Shown here: piece by piece, positions 52,201 through 64,000 of the stretch | Position numbering within the stretch: position 1 is the first letter of the stretch | Layout: each line of letters opens with the position of its first letter | Source of the DNA: Glandiceps talaboti | Lineage: Eukaryota; Hemichordata; Enteropneusta; Spengelidae | Reading direction: 5' to 3' | Assembly (NCBI RefSeq): GCF_964340395.1 | Contig: NC_135553.1 | Coordinates: 27,819,449-27,883,448 of the forward strand | Length of the DNA: 64,000 nt | Made by a program: the position numbers and the translations under genes | Notes under the pieces: generated by a model | Database searches by the model: none | Told to the model about the DNA's origin: nothing | Seen by the model: only the letters and a program-made list of their open reading frames with translations

Positions 52201-53265
52201 GTGGCATAAATTTCAAACCATACACATTATTGAAAGCCAGAGTACTTGAAAATTGTCTTCAATGCCTCAATTGTGCTCTCAATACTATAAATGTTAAAAG
52301 AGACATTTCGGCAGACACGCACTTTCGCTTGGCTATCGACTGCCCTCATTATTAAATATATGGTAGGTAAACGTACAAGGTGAACAACCGCGCCTGAGGT
52401 TTAATTTGGCTCAAATCATGAACAAAGTATTTCGAATGTCAGAATGTCCATGTCCCCCTCCTTCGCATCCCCAATTTTTTCATGTCCGCCCTCCCTATTT
52501 TCTCCCAAGGCACCCTGCCATAATTTTTGACCGCAGCATCATTGTCATATTGGTGTTTTTATCATAAGTAGTTGTAGCAATGGATGACACCTTTTGTTTC
52601 AAAGGTGTACTTGTTCCTTTGAACCCCAAAACAGATGGTTGATATACCCGGGCTATATATAGTGTTTACTACAAACTCAGACCACAGTGGTCTGAGCTAC
52701 ACAGTTCAATACCCTTAACCACAACTATCTGATAACGTGCCAAACATTGAATTTTAATGAGGTTCCAGTGAACAATAAAGGTCAACAGTTACATAAAAGG
52801 GACGAATGTGCACATAAAATGTAAGTACATGTACATTTGGGTTCACACAATCGTTTACGGCACAAACAGGTGAAGTTTTCCAAAAAGAAAACTAACTATT
52901 TCAGTTCATATTAATGAATAAATAAACTCAGTGAACTTCATGGAAGATCAAATCTGCCTGCTCGTCGCATTATAATTTAGCACGGGGTTAAACAATTCCC
53001 ATGAGATTCAACCACGCCTTTCCGAATAAGTAGACCGTGAATTTAACAACGTATATAATGTTTTGTTTAGCGCCTTTTTGTAAATCGACACATACCTCTA
53101 CCAATGAGTTCTTCTTTTGTTGCTGGGGTCTTTAACGCCACATACTTCAGCAGTCGCACCTTAGAAATTGCTGTATCCTGTCTATCGGAGATCATAGGCA
53201 ACGGCAAAAGCTGGGACTTAGCCAAATTTGGGTTAAGTTTTAATAATGGCCTTTTATTTTCATCT
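52201..53265. other. intergenic with repeat pieces
   Basis: 52340-52540 is a third, degraded copy of the element described at 62340-63308 (ACTGCCCTCATTATTAAATA, then CATAATTTTTGACCGCAGC). A perfect short palindrome ACTCAGACCACAGTGGTCTGAG lies at 52676-52697. No gene seen. Confidence 0.5.
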
Positions 53266-53755
53266 AGGGAGCTTTCAGTATTTACAGGGGTGGGGGGGGG
53301 GGCTTGTTACAAATCGGCTATCGGGGAGGGTAATATTTTAGAAAATGGGGTCACATTTTACGTTGACACATTGTATTGTGTAACATTGCATTATCTGTGG
53401 GGTTTTTTGTCATCCCACCGATGCCAAAGTTTCCAAATTATATTGCTGCCATTCGGGTAAGGGGTGGGATCAGTGTTAGATACCATGGTATCAGCCTCTG
53501 CAAATCAAATTGATGATGACAACCATGTAATGAATTGTCTGTTGTGGCGTGAGCAGAGGAGTGGGTCTCACATGTGTAAAATGGGAACAGTTGGATAAGA
53601 TACCAAGGATAATGTTGTGGAGATGTTGACCTCGGTCCTGACAATATTGGGAGTGTGCCAATCTAATCGTTGAGAGTTGTGGCCTTCAGCTCAGCCAAGA
53701 GATATTGAAATTGAAAGTGTAATTGAAATTGAAATTTATTCCACCAGAAAATGAA

Positions 53756-54203
<448 letters not shown>

Positions 54204-54535
54204 TCTTAGAAAGTAATTCAAAACAGAATTCTGGTGAGGGCCGTACAATAATTTATGATGGCCGTAGTAATGGGAAATAACCAATGCCCTTCAACATGGT
54301 GGCAGCGGTGGGATTAAGTCCTTACAACTGATTGTGGGACTTGTGTCCTTTTACATTTCTGACAGCATTTTAACCCACGCTTTGAACTACTTTAATAGGG
54401 AGAGGGTCATGTTTTAGAGAAAGAAAGTCGAGGGAGAGCCACTTTTTAGCACGATAGTGACATTTTACACAAAAGACCGAGCCTGATTTCCCCCGCCCCC
54501 CTCCCCCTTGTAATTACTGAAGGCTCCCCTATTAT

Positions 54536-55270
54536 ATGCCTTTATGTTCACTTAGTGCCCATCAGAGAGCTCAGTTTGTGTATGTTCCAACTGATCATAG
54601 ACAAGAATATTCTTGTCTATGACACAATGAACCTTTTCTGTTGTGCTATGAAAACAATGGGAGGCTGTTTTTTTTGCATGGATGACACACATGCGCACAC
54701 AACATAGTGTGAAGGGTAAACGCAAATGGTCGAAAAAAAGACAAACACTTTAAGCCCGGGGCAGAGCAATGTAGGCCTACTGCTAGTGCTTGGCAGACAC
54801 TTTAAGCCCGGGGCAGAGTATATTTCTGTATATCGGAAACACTTTTTTTTTCTCTTGTTTCTCATTACCCGACCGACCCAATTTTCAACTACGACATCAA
54901 AGTAAAAAAACAAACTTTTATTTTCGCCCGTCCGTAATATTTTGCTAAGCAACGCTCTGGCATGAATAAGCAAGTGTCTGGACTGTCGACATCATCTACA
55001 GTCATGGCGGAGACACTTGTTCACGAACAGACCATTTCTTTAATGATTCAACAAGTAAGGGACTGAGAACATGCCAGTTGTGTAAAGCTGTGAAAGGGCT
55101 TGTTACCAGGAATCCAATAAAAAGAAAATGGAGAGGAGGAAAAAGAGAGGCAGAGAAACATGAAGATGATTTTTTTTTACTTTTTTTTTTTACTTTTTTA
55201 AAATATAAATCGAACGACCGTCCCATAGTTAGTGTGAAAAAGTCACGAGAAACATAAAAAAAATAAGGTC
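54536..55270. repeat. intergenic with repeat shared with 6640-6720
   Basis: 54853-54900 (TTTCTCATTACCCGACCGAC and neighbours) matches 6661-6705. The right side (AGAAACATAAAAAAAATAAG then GTCGCCCTA, 55248-55276) is an inverse of the region before 6655 (AGGGTTGCCCTC...GTTTCTC), so a TIR element of about 430 bp is possible. A 25-bp repeat TTTAAGCCCGGGGCAGAG occurs twice (54750 and 54801). No gene. Confidence 0.45.
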
Positions 55271-55439
55271 GCCCTAATGAGCCGTATAAATCTAAAGAAT
55301 ACGTAACTTTGGGCTATTCGCTCAATCGGTTTTTGCAATATCGTTTAATGACGTATGAGCCTGCCACTCAACGCAATGTAGGCGTGGCTTTCAGGATTGT
55401 CAGCCTCGTCAACTTACTTCCGATCTGTACATTCTGGAA

Positions 55440-55700
55440 ATAAAAAGATGTAACTGATAAGGCTGTGAGCATTTTTTTTTTGGGGGGGGGGTAAATATGA
55501 GGGGGGGGGCATGAAAAGAATTGAGGGTTGAAAGGGAGGGCCATGAACATTCTGATGGTCTGAAAGAGGGGCCTCGAAATATTTTTCTCAAGATTTGAAC
55601 CAAATTAAACCTCAGGAGCTGTTTGTCTACTGAGTAAATAAAAGAAAACCTCTTAGCTTCGCCGCAATTACTTCTACAACCTATATTCAGTGATAAGTTG
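55440..55700 (-). repeat. repeat homologous to 63070-63310, inverse
   Basis: On the minus strand: TAGGTTGTAGAAGTAATTGC then GGCGAAGCTAAGAGG, followed by GGTTCAAATCTTGAGAAAAA and TTCATGGCCCTCCC. It matches 63076-63250 on the plus strand in the same order. It is part of the element family whose complete copy is at 62340-63308. Confidence 0.65.
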
Positions 55701-55753
55701 GGTGACACCCATGCGAATGCATGTGTGTACATGTATGCCTTCCTCTGTCTGTT

Positions 55754-55755
<2 letters not shown>

Positions 55756-55801
<46 letters not shown>
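55756..55801. repeat. (CTGT)n microsatellite
   Basis: Eleven tetranucleotide units, followed by an ATCAATCAATCGATC-rich stretch up to 55962 that is low-complexity. Confidence 0.9.
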
Positions 55802-56156
55802 CCGAAGAAAAAAAGGTTTATATCACCACAAAAAATCAATCAGTCAATTGATCAATATCACACACAAAATAATGTTTACTTCACCACAAAAAATAATCAT
55901 TCAATCGATCAATCATTCAACCAAACAATAACTCAATCGATCAATCGATCGATCAATCAATTACATGCTCGCCGCACCATGTGATTAAATAGGTTTGTAA
56001 TTAAACATGCTACTTCTGCTTCTTCACGCAACTAAATCTCAGTAAATCTAAGTTTTTAATTTAGCTTTTCAAACTTTGCCAATATATTTGATAGAAAGCT
56101 CACTTTGTACAGTGATATAAGAATTTGTTGTAAGCTCTTACTGTTCAAAAATAAAT

Positions 56157-56601
56157 TGTAACGTTGAGACTGTCAAGAAAGTAACTATGTAACGTTGAGA
56201 CTGTCAAGTAGTAACTATAGTAACGTTGAGATTGTCAAGAAGAAAACTATTATAGTAACGTTGAGATTGTCAAGAAGTAACTATGTAACGTTGAGATTGT
56301 CAAGAAGTAAACTATTATAGTAACGTTGAGATTGTCAAGAAAGTAACTATGGTAACGTTGAGATTGTCAAGTAGTAACTATAGTAACGTTGAGATTGTCA
56401 AGAAGAAAACTATAGTAAAGTTGAGTTTGTCAAGTAGTAACTATAGTAACACTGAGATTGGCAAGAAAGTAACTATGGTAACGTTGAGATTGTCAAGAAG
56501 TAACTATATTAACGTTGAGATTGTCAAGAAAGTAACTATAGTAACGTTGAGATTGTCAAGAAAGTAACTATGGTAACGTTGAGATTGTCAAGAAAGTAAC
56601 C
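56157..56601 (+). repeat. minisatellite of 30-37 bp, about 13 copies
   Basis: GTAACGTTGAGATTGTCAAG followed by AAAGTAACTAT(A/G) recurs from 56159 to 56601 with small length changes (AGAAGAAAACTATTATA, AGTAGTAACTATA). Units differ in length by 1-7 bp. No coding meaning. Confidence 0.9.
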
Positions 56602-56984
56602 AGTAGGGTAAATAAGAGTTTTTGACTGGGTATTTAGTATTCAGCTATTCTAAAAAAATATATTAATTATTGTGAAAAGTCTGATTTTGTTTGTCTTTGT
56701 TTGTTAGTTCTTTCTTTGGTTGATTGGTTGGTTGGTTGGTTGGTTGGATAGATGGATGAATTGCATAATAGTGGGATTCGCGACGAAAAACAGACCGACT
56801 GACCGGATGTGTTGGTAGGTGGGTGGGTGGATGGGCGAGCTAGTGGACGAGTAACCAACCATATTGAGTTTTTGCTCTTGGCTCAAAATTAAACCAGTAA
56901 CTCTGAAACAGACGTTATTGTTACTTCATGTAACATCGTTACATTTACTTTGCTTGGGTTACCATTATGTTAGCAGATTGTAGT

Positions 56985-57183
56985 TAAACCATTTACAGTT
57001 TAACAATATGTTTATATGGTCCGTGTATATACCGTCCATTTGTTTTTCATTTCTCTATTGCAAACAAGAAAAACGAAAAACCAATGCCCGTTTCGTTTTT
57101 CGTCTTTTCGATTTCTCGATCGGAAAACAGAACAAGGAAAAAAACGTTTTATTTTATAATGATACAAAAATGGTAAACAAACC

Positions 57184-57276
<93 letters not shown>

Positions 57277-57770
57277 ACACCCAATCTGTGAAATTGCTCA
57301 ATTCATGAAATGGGTAGGTAACTTTGCCCCGTCCATGGAATGGTCAACCTTATGCAAATGTGAGTATAGATTACGATCTAAAAGGGGCGAAATTAAACTT
57401 TGGGGGCAAGAGTTTTGAACTGAGGTGTTGATTATCGAACTTTATGAAAAACACAAGCTACACTGAATTATTATGAAATAAGAATTGTGAAGTGATGAGT
57501 TTGTAAATACATGATAATAAAGTTGGTTGATTCTTATTCTTTTTTGTGTGTGTCCTATAAAAGATGCTCATTTCATGTACTGAGAAAGATGCTCATTTCA
57601 TGTACTGGGCATATATTACATACCCACTTCATAACCTGGGCAATACGGTTGTCTATTTCATGAAGTGGGCAAAGTTACCTACCCATTTCATGAATTGGGC
57701 AATTTCTCAGATTGGGTGTAATATATACATGGTGAGTCAGATCATTTACAGTTTAACAATATGTGTATAG
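56985..57770. mobile_element. TA-inserted TIR element inside a direct repeat
   Basis: Inverted ends of about 54 bp: TTACACCCAATCTGTGAAAT then TGCTCAATTCATGAAATGGG at 57274-57328, and the inverse at 57668-57722. It is flanked by TATA on both sides, fitting a TA-targeting (Tc1/mariner-type) MITE. Left of it is a (TA)n tract (57186-57272). A 22-bp direct repeat CATTTACAGTTTAACAATAT and GT lies outside both (56990 and 57745). Confidence 0.7.
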
Positions 57771-59765
57771 ATATATATATATATATATGATGAGTCAAAT
57801 CATAAAATGTGGCAATGTTATTAAGATTGCATGGTCAGAGTCAGACGACATTCTCTTTCTGGTTTACTAGTTTCATTTGTAAATATGTCCAAATCCAAAT
57901 CAATCCAATATTTGATGTGGGAAATGGGATGAAATTCAATATCAGAAATTGTAATTCTTCTTACTACATCACAATAACTGATGTAATTTAATTCCAAATG
58001 TGTAATCAATAATTTGATAATGCTCTGTTCAGAAGTATTATTAGCTTAGATGAAATTGATTACTTTTATAAACGGCAAAACCATATATAGTTAAATAACC
58101 ATGTACCTGTACATGAAATGACACTGTATCAACATAACCACGTTAGTGTCCAAACATGTAATTACACATTTGATTCTGGTTCGTCCAAACATGTAATTAC
58201 ACATTTGATTCTGGTTCGTTCAATCATATGAAAGTATAATTATGTGCGGTAAAAACTGACATTCTTTGAATGTGAATGTGTAAACGACAAGGATTTGTAG
58301 ATGAGGTCCTATAAACAAACAGCTATTGTTTAAAGCCACACTAGACAGTACTATTTTTGTGTCAGGCAACCACTAGTATAACGATGGAAATTGTTTTAAA
58401 ATACCAATAATTAGGTGTTGTTCATGTTGCTAGAGGCCGATTTTATGCATAATTAGTACAGTAAAAGGTCGAAATCGTGATTGCATTGGGATCGATGATT
58501 TTGGGTGCGGACCCAAAAACAAATGTATTTTACCATTTGTACAACGGCGCACGTTTACACATAGGTGATTCGATACTGTTCAGGATGTACAATATTAGAA
58601 GTAAGTCATTAATCTCACAAAACAGTTTAAAAAAAACATTTTAATTGCACCTAGTTCAGTTTTAAACGTATTAATAGGTTATCATAAAGTTGATTAGAAT
58701 TATATAAAACAGGAATGCTGGATAAAATGCAAAAGCTGGTTTGTTTAAGTTTTTGTAAGGTATTTGAAAATATGAATTGTCGATATCAAGTAATGCCACT
58801 GACCATGTCATAAAACTAGAAGGTCTGAAGTCGTTTTCATATATTACAAAAGTCAGTGACCTACTGACCCCATTGGAACATTTTAAGACACTTCGTATTC
58901 ATCGATGTCAGTCGTTGGGATTCAAGAGGGGATGCAAATAGGTCAATATCTTTAGGCGTCGCTGGGAAAAACAAAGTCCATCATCATAAAGTTGGTCACA
59001 TCATGATGTATAAGGTAACCATGTAAAATTAATATCATTAATAAGTACAGCATTTTAAATAATACAAACTTTCCATGATATGCACAATACATCCCTAACA
59101 GTCTTGATTAGAGCGATGCTACCACATCACCGTTGTCATTCAATATCAAATACCATACGTGTTAATCAATTGCCATTGTGTCGAATTTCCAGAACTTTTT
59201 TTTTTACCTAAAAATACATTTATGATAAATTTGTGGACTGTAATCATATACAGAGTTCGACTACCGGGCTTTATTTCTGCCAAATACTTAAATATGAGGG
59301 GTCATCCTACAGCAAATATACACAATACAAATGTGCCGATATTTGCACCTATTTTGGCTTTGAATACAGACAGCACATTTTGTGTTTCTAGACGTGTGGA
59401 TGTGAGGGGTTGTAAAATCCCTCACATATCTGGAAATACGAAATGTGTTGTTGTCCATAACATACAACAACAAACAAACAGGTGTCAATGTATATTGCAG
59501 TGGCAAATCACAATATGATGGCGACCAAAATAGACAGACTTTCTTGTTAAATCAGTCACAGCGACGTCCCTGTCTCATATAGGAACATGACCTATGTAAG
59601 CTTGTTGTATACCGTACCGTACCGAGGAGACCCGATTGCCCAAAAAGTAGATCCCTTATTAAAAGAAAATAGTTAGGGCATTGAAACGCCCTACTGAATG
59701 AAAGCTGTGCACAAAGGAAAGGAATGTCGTATATAATTATAAAAGCTTCTTGCATACAAAATGTA
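57771..59765. other. intergenic with one 33-bp tandem duplication
   Basis: GTCCAAACATGTAATTACAC then ATTTGATTCTGGTTC is present twice in tandem (58150-58218). Otherwise AT-rich sequence; an open frame at 59159-59518 has no recognised domain and is not called. Confidence 0.5.
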
Positions 59766-59990
59766 TTTTAGTGCCACGCATGTACTACACCGATAATTCT
59801 TCCATTTTACAATTTGACGATTTTTTTTTCAAAAAAGGGAATATTTGTATTTAGGGGTACAAAACAGATTCATTAAAAGTAAAATCGTTTTTGTAGGATG
59901 GAAACTAAAATTACTCAAACTCCACCCCTGCAAAGTAAAAGAATTTCGGTTTTTTTTACCCTACATTGAACTATTGATCTCGCCCCTAAC
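59766..59990 (+). repeat. intronic repeat, copy 2
   Basis: Second copy of the repeat at 18480-18683: TGTATTTTAGTGCCACGCAT, TTTGTATTTAGGGGTACAAA and TACATTGAACTATTGATCTC. Here it is not followed by an exon. Confidence 0.6.
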
Positions 59991-60739
59991 AATGGTATAT
60001 CGCTCGTTTTTTGACCTTGACTGAAAGTATAAAAAGCTAATTTTGGTCTTTTATCACATTAGCATCGTTAATTTATCACATTGGCATTGTTTATTTATCA
60101 CCAGTGAAAGTTAGCTTTATTGCAACATGATATTAGGATAACTGGAACTGATATGTCATGGCGGTATTGCCCGCTTTACAAGTTTTTTTGTTCAATATGC
60201 AGTTGCAATGGAAAGTGACGGTTTATCCTTCCACATATACCACAAAACAATCTGAATTCTGTCCGCAAAACGAATAAACTATAGTATATTCAACGGATTT
60301 TGGGGACTAAAACTAGCTAATAGTAAGACTTAAAACATTTGACTTATGATTTGGGTGAACATACTTCATAGGATCCTGTTAATAATATGTATTTATTATT
60401 AGATGGGTGAACAAGGTATTATGCAAATGTTGTGTGTTCGGCGTGACCTTAAAATTCAGATTCACATTGTGAGAATGTATGGCGTATTGAATTGTGGGAC
60501 TCGTTGGTGAATGTCTACCTATTAGAATATGAATGTATACGGTCCCAACCCATCGTTACAGTAATCTCAAGGCGTCTGTGAAGGGTATACGCGGTGTGAA
60601 ACCGGCCGTGTGTCTAGTGTTCTGTTTATTTCGCCCATACCGATCTACAGTGATAGACATAGTGATTTTTAACGTCGTGACAAAACGGTATGCCAGCTAG
60701 AACGTAGTGATAACTACAGGTAGTGACAGAGCAGTCATA
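59991..60739 (+). promoter_or_regulatory. upstream region and 5' UTR of the secreted-protein gene
   Basis: No coding sequence. The segment 60590-60739 is less AT-rich than its surroundings and contains repeated GTAGTGA(T/C)A-like words (60652, 60693, 60720), which fits a 5' UTR or proximal promoter. No TATA box can be assigned with confidence. Confidence 0.35.
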
Positions 60740-60800
60740 ATGAAGACACTTCTTGTCTTCACGTTAGTGCTTTTAATGGTTGCACGGACATTGGCTCAAG
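60740..60800 (+). CDS. signal-peptide first exon of a secreted or membrane protein
   Basis: ATG at 60740 opens MKTLLVFTLVLLMVARTLAQ and leaves one base before GTGAGT at 60801. Positive residue, hydrophobic core and Ala-x-Ala-like end (TLAQ) make a textbook cleavable signal peptide, and phase-1 introns after the signal peptide are common in extracellular multidomain proteins. No later exon could be identified in the remaining 3.2 kb, so the rest lies to the right. Function unknown. Confidence 0.65.
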
Positions 60801-62311
60801 GTGAGTTGAAATATTCATTTACAATCTAACAGAATCGCAACACAAAAGCTGTCAAGTCCAAGAATAGGACCGATAAATTATGTTAGCGATTATATGACAT
60901 TACACGGTAAATGCGTGTATCAACATTCGCATGTACGCGCGCAAAACAGTAGCTGGGTTATGCTAATGACGCGTCGCCATATATCACACTCTTCGAAAGG
61001 CAACTACTAAACGTGAGATATATGAACATGTTGCTATGCTAGCACTGTTAAAGTCTATTCGTGTGATTAAGTCAGTTTCTTTTCGCTGAGTAGTTTAAGT
61101 ATAAAATAGTCATTGGTATGTCTATGGATATTGTTTTACATTGAGTAAGTGCAGACTTGGACATTCTACCGCTTTCACAATGATGAAATATGTACACTAA
61201 CCACACCCAATCTGTCAACTTGTATTTAATGATGAATCGACACCTTTGCGAGGGACGTTTCTTTGGGGTCACTAACCCACTTTGCATTCACTATAGTAAA
61301 TCAAGAATCGTTCGGTTCGTATCCCCTTACTCATTTTCTGACTAAACTTCGCTTAAAATATAGGGGGGGGGGGGGGTTATAGCATACAAACCAATGGGTG
61401 GTAGGATGATCAACTTGCAAAATTTGTAAAACACGATATGTAACTGTCATCTACGGTGACCTGTGACCCAACCATTTTAGGATGAAAATTATGATACGTA
61501 CTCTTGCAATGATGAGTTTAGAACGTCTTTACTACTGTGCCACCACTTGAGAACCTTGATGATAAATACAGGTGATATAATCTATATTTACATAAAAGGC
61601 GACTGCAATTCAAATATTTCCGCGGTAAAATTGGTATTGTGGAGCCCAAGTCTGTAGGTAACTTGAGAAAACGGTATCTGGGGCGTGGTTACTGGAACTA
61701 GGACAATTCAACACGAAAATTGTTAAAAAGTGAAAGCCGAACGTTTAAAGTGACCGAATCGTGTCAAAACAGTTTAAGGTTTCGGCTATCTTTTGAATGT
61801 CCTCGAGTTGTTTGTGTTTTTTAAGATTCAAAAGGCATGCGTTACTAACTTTTATCGCTCTCTGCCTTAGTAGAGCATTCGTATTTCCATTTATCCCAGC
61901 TGTACAGGAACTGCCATTTCAATGCTAGTCCCCTTCTGTATTGCGATCGAATTGCCGCAATATGTGTCATACTTTCTCAGTCATCCAAGGTTAAATTAAC
62001 CGGCGAACAAATGACAAATCTTACATTCTTGACCTTGTCCAAGCATGTCCCTAATTCCATTGTTGGGTTAATACAGGTGGTCGGATCAGACTCGACTCGT
62101 AAATTTTTTGTCTATGGGTGAATGAGAATAAAAAACTTGGAAATTATAGTAAACACGGACGAGATTGAATAGGCGATCGCTTGAGCTTAACGATTGGATG
62201 ACTTTGTATAGAAATAGTGGAGTGTTTAATTTAGGCCTCTCCCTGCCATACGCCACAGAACAGGAACAACACTTCTCTATAGATGCTATTCTAGTTGGAA
62301 TGTAAACTATG
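60801..62311 (+). other. intron of the secreted-protein gene
   Basis: Presumed intron 1. No exon with convincing splice sites was found. It contains a poly-G run at 61362-61375. Confidence 0.45.
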
Positions 62312-62926
62312 TAACATTAGATCTTTATCCAGGGAAGACATTATCGTAAGGCTGGGGTCAGAATTTACGGCAGGGGGGCCTGGGTAGAAATTATTTTGGT
62401 AAAAAAATCGCAACCCCCGCCCTTTGCGCTCAAAAAATTTCATGCACCCCCCCCCCCCCGAAATGAACCTAAGAATTTTCGTAGCCCCCTCCCGGTCAAA
62501 CATATTTTGATGTGTAATTATGCAGTACCCCCCCCCCCTCCATTCAGAGATGTACAGTATGGTACGGAAATTAACTTCAGCGTGAGAGACTTTTTTACAA
62601 ATATAATTATGTGGGCTTTGCCAAAAAGGTCTCATATTGGGCTGTATTTGGAGATACTTAGTCAGCAGGGTTTTGCCTTTCAATCTTGATTCTGGGCAGA
62701 AACAGCATCTCCCATGATAGCTAGTGGGGAGGGTGTGGGAGGTGTCCCCCTCTTGAAAATTCGAGAATAGTCCAATTTTACTCGAGTCAATATATTATTA
62801 TACAACTGTATGGCTATATTACCTACACTGTAACTTACCTATTCAGAGATATTTTGGCAGACACACACGTTTGCTTGGCTATTGACTGCCTCATAATTAA
62901 ATATATGGTAGGCCTAAGTGTGCAAT

Positions 62927-62989
<63 letters not shown>

Positions 62990-63343
62990 GGGAGAGAGGG
63001 AGGGGGAGGGAGGGAGGGAGATAGAGAGAGGGGGGGGAGTACAAATACATTCACATGGCTGTCATCGAAATCATAATTGAATATAGGTCTTAGAAGGTAT
63101 TGCGGCAAAGCCGAGAGAAATTTTATGATTTACTCGGTAAACGACCGCTCCTGGGATTTAATTTGGTTCAAATCATTAACAAAATATTTCGGGCCCCCGT
63201 TACAGACCATTAAAACTTTCATGACCCCCCCCCCTTTGAACCCTCAATTTTTTTCATGCCCCCCTTAATTTTTCCCCAGACCCCCGTGCCGTAAATTCTG
63301 ACCCAAGCCTAACATTAGATCTTAATCCAGGGAAGACATTTGC
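62312..63343. mobile_element. TIR element flanked by a 31-bp direct repeat
   Basis: The ends are AGGCTGGGGTCAGAATTTAC then GGCAGGGGGGCCTGGG (from 62350) and the inverse CCCCAGACCCCCGTGCCGTA then AATTCTGACCCAAGCC (63274-63308). TAACATTAGATCTT(T/A)ATCC and AGGGAAGACATT lies on both sides (62313-62343 and 63309-63339). The interior has poly-C/poly-G runs and (GA)n at 62931-62978. Related copies are at 52340-52540 and 55440-55700. It sits in the presumed intron of the secreted-protein gene. Confidence 0.7.
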
Positions 63344-64000
63344 TATTCAGACACGTCATAATATTCTAGCCTGGATATTACTTCCTAAAATTGCAGGTAT
63401 TGACAGTTTGATTACGATATCGGTTCTCTACTAAGCCAGTGTAGTTATGTCTGGGTTATTGCTCTTTCGAATTAGTTCGACACATCTTTGAAAAACCTCT
63501 GAATGTTTTGATTTTCAATTGCAATGGATTAATTGTTTTACGAGATGACTGCATAAATAATATTAACACAACTATTTACAATAGGCTAAACTTTTTATAC
63601 TTAGGGGACACGGTAATAGCTGAATTGTAAATTGATACTTTTCGTTTTAATGTGACTACCAGCATGGTATACTATTAAGGTATAATATTAGCTAATTGAA
63701 TTCTATATTTGATTATGACCTTCGGGTTGATCAACTATAGGAACACATTGTTAGCATGTCTTTCCTTGATCCTCCACTCATGCATACATCTCTATTTAAG
63801 TTAGAAATACAGCCGGACAATTTGAATACAAATAACCAACTACGTCAGCTTGTGCATGGTTCGATGACTAGTGCTCCTCGCAGACATCTGACAAAGACCC
63901 TTGGTGTTTGAATTAATTCGTACTGAACCTATTAATTGAATGAAATCTTCTATTCTGACAAAAATGATCTATATGGGGTTTTAACCACACGTTCCCTATG
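63344..64000. other. intron/intergenic, nothing recognised
   Basis: AT-rich sequence to the window end. No exon, repeat or RNA gene could be supported. Confidence 0.45.

Noticed and set aside
53104-53460. 118-codon frame at 53104
   Set aside because: It runs into the poly-G of a TIR element and has no domain.
59159-59518. 119-codon frame at 59159
   Set aside because: No recognisable domain, opposed by another frame of similar quality, AT-rich context.

Overview
The window is animal nuclear DNA: AT-rich, split genes with GT-AG introns, long stretches of mobile elements, and many microsatellites and minisatellites. CR1/L2-like LINEs (one with a 2A-like peptide), a DIRS-type retroelement, a Penelope-like hammerhead palindrome and many small inverted-repeat transposons together suggest a marine invertebrate. 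An amphioxus- or hemichordate-like deuterostome fits best, but a lophotrochozoan cannot be excluded. No bacterial-style operons, CRISPR arrays or convincing tRNA/rRNA genes were seen.

Three host genes are supported. (1) At 6883-7226 (+) lies the last coding exon of an SPSB3-like SPRY/SOCS-box gene, followed by a poly(A) signal. (2) At 17347-35973 (+) lies an eight-exon gene in which every splice phase agrees. It encodes a predicted 510-residue protein: a signal peptide, a strongly cationic amphipathic segment, a low-complexity linker with an internal repeat, and a protein kinase domain with HND and DFS in place of HRD and DFG. (3) At 60740-60800 (+) lies a signal-peptide first exon of another secreted or membrane protein that runs on to the right.

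Layout. 1-3590: degraded DIRS element carrying a TIR-transposon insertion. 3716-6880: tandem repeats and an SPSB3 intron. 7400-17300: repeat-rich intergenic DNA with foldback-like, palindromic and hAT-like small elements. 17347-35973: kinase gene. Its 10.7-kb intron 3 holds a 55-bp minisatellite split by an antisense LINE, which is itself split by a second LINE; its intron 5 holds a third, interrupted LINE. 36000-43020: G-rich transposons, pentanucleotide microsatellites and a large palindrome of about 2.3 kb. 43020-50515: small inverted-repeat elements and L2-like and CR1-like LINE pieces. 50896-58220: G-rich TIR elements, a hAT transposase pseudogene, a perfect 85-bp-arm palindrome with hammerhead ribozyme core motifs, and tandem repeats. 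58220-64000: sparse DNA with the secreted-protein first exon and one more TIR element.

The most informative structures are insertions whose target-site duplications and pre-insertion sequences can be read directly, and the unusual predicted architecture of the kinase gene.
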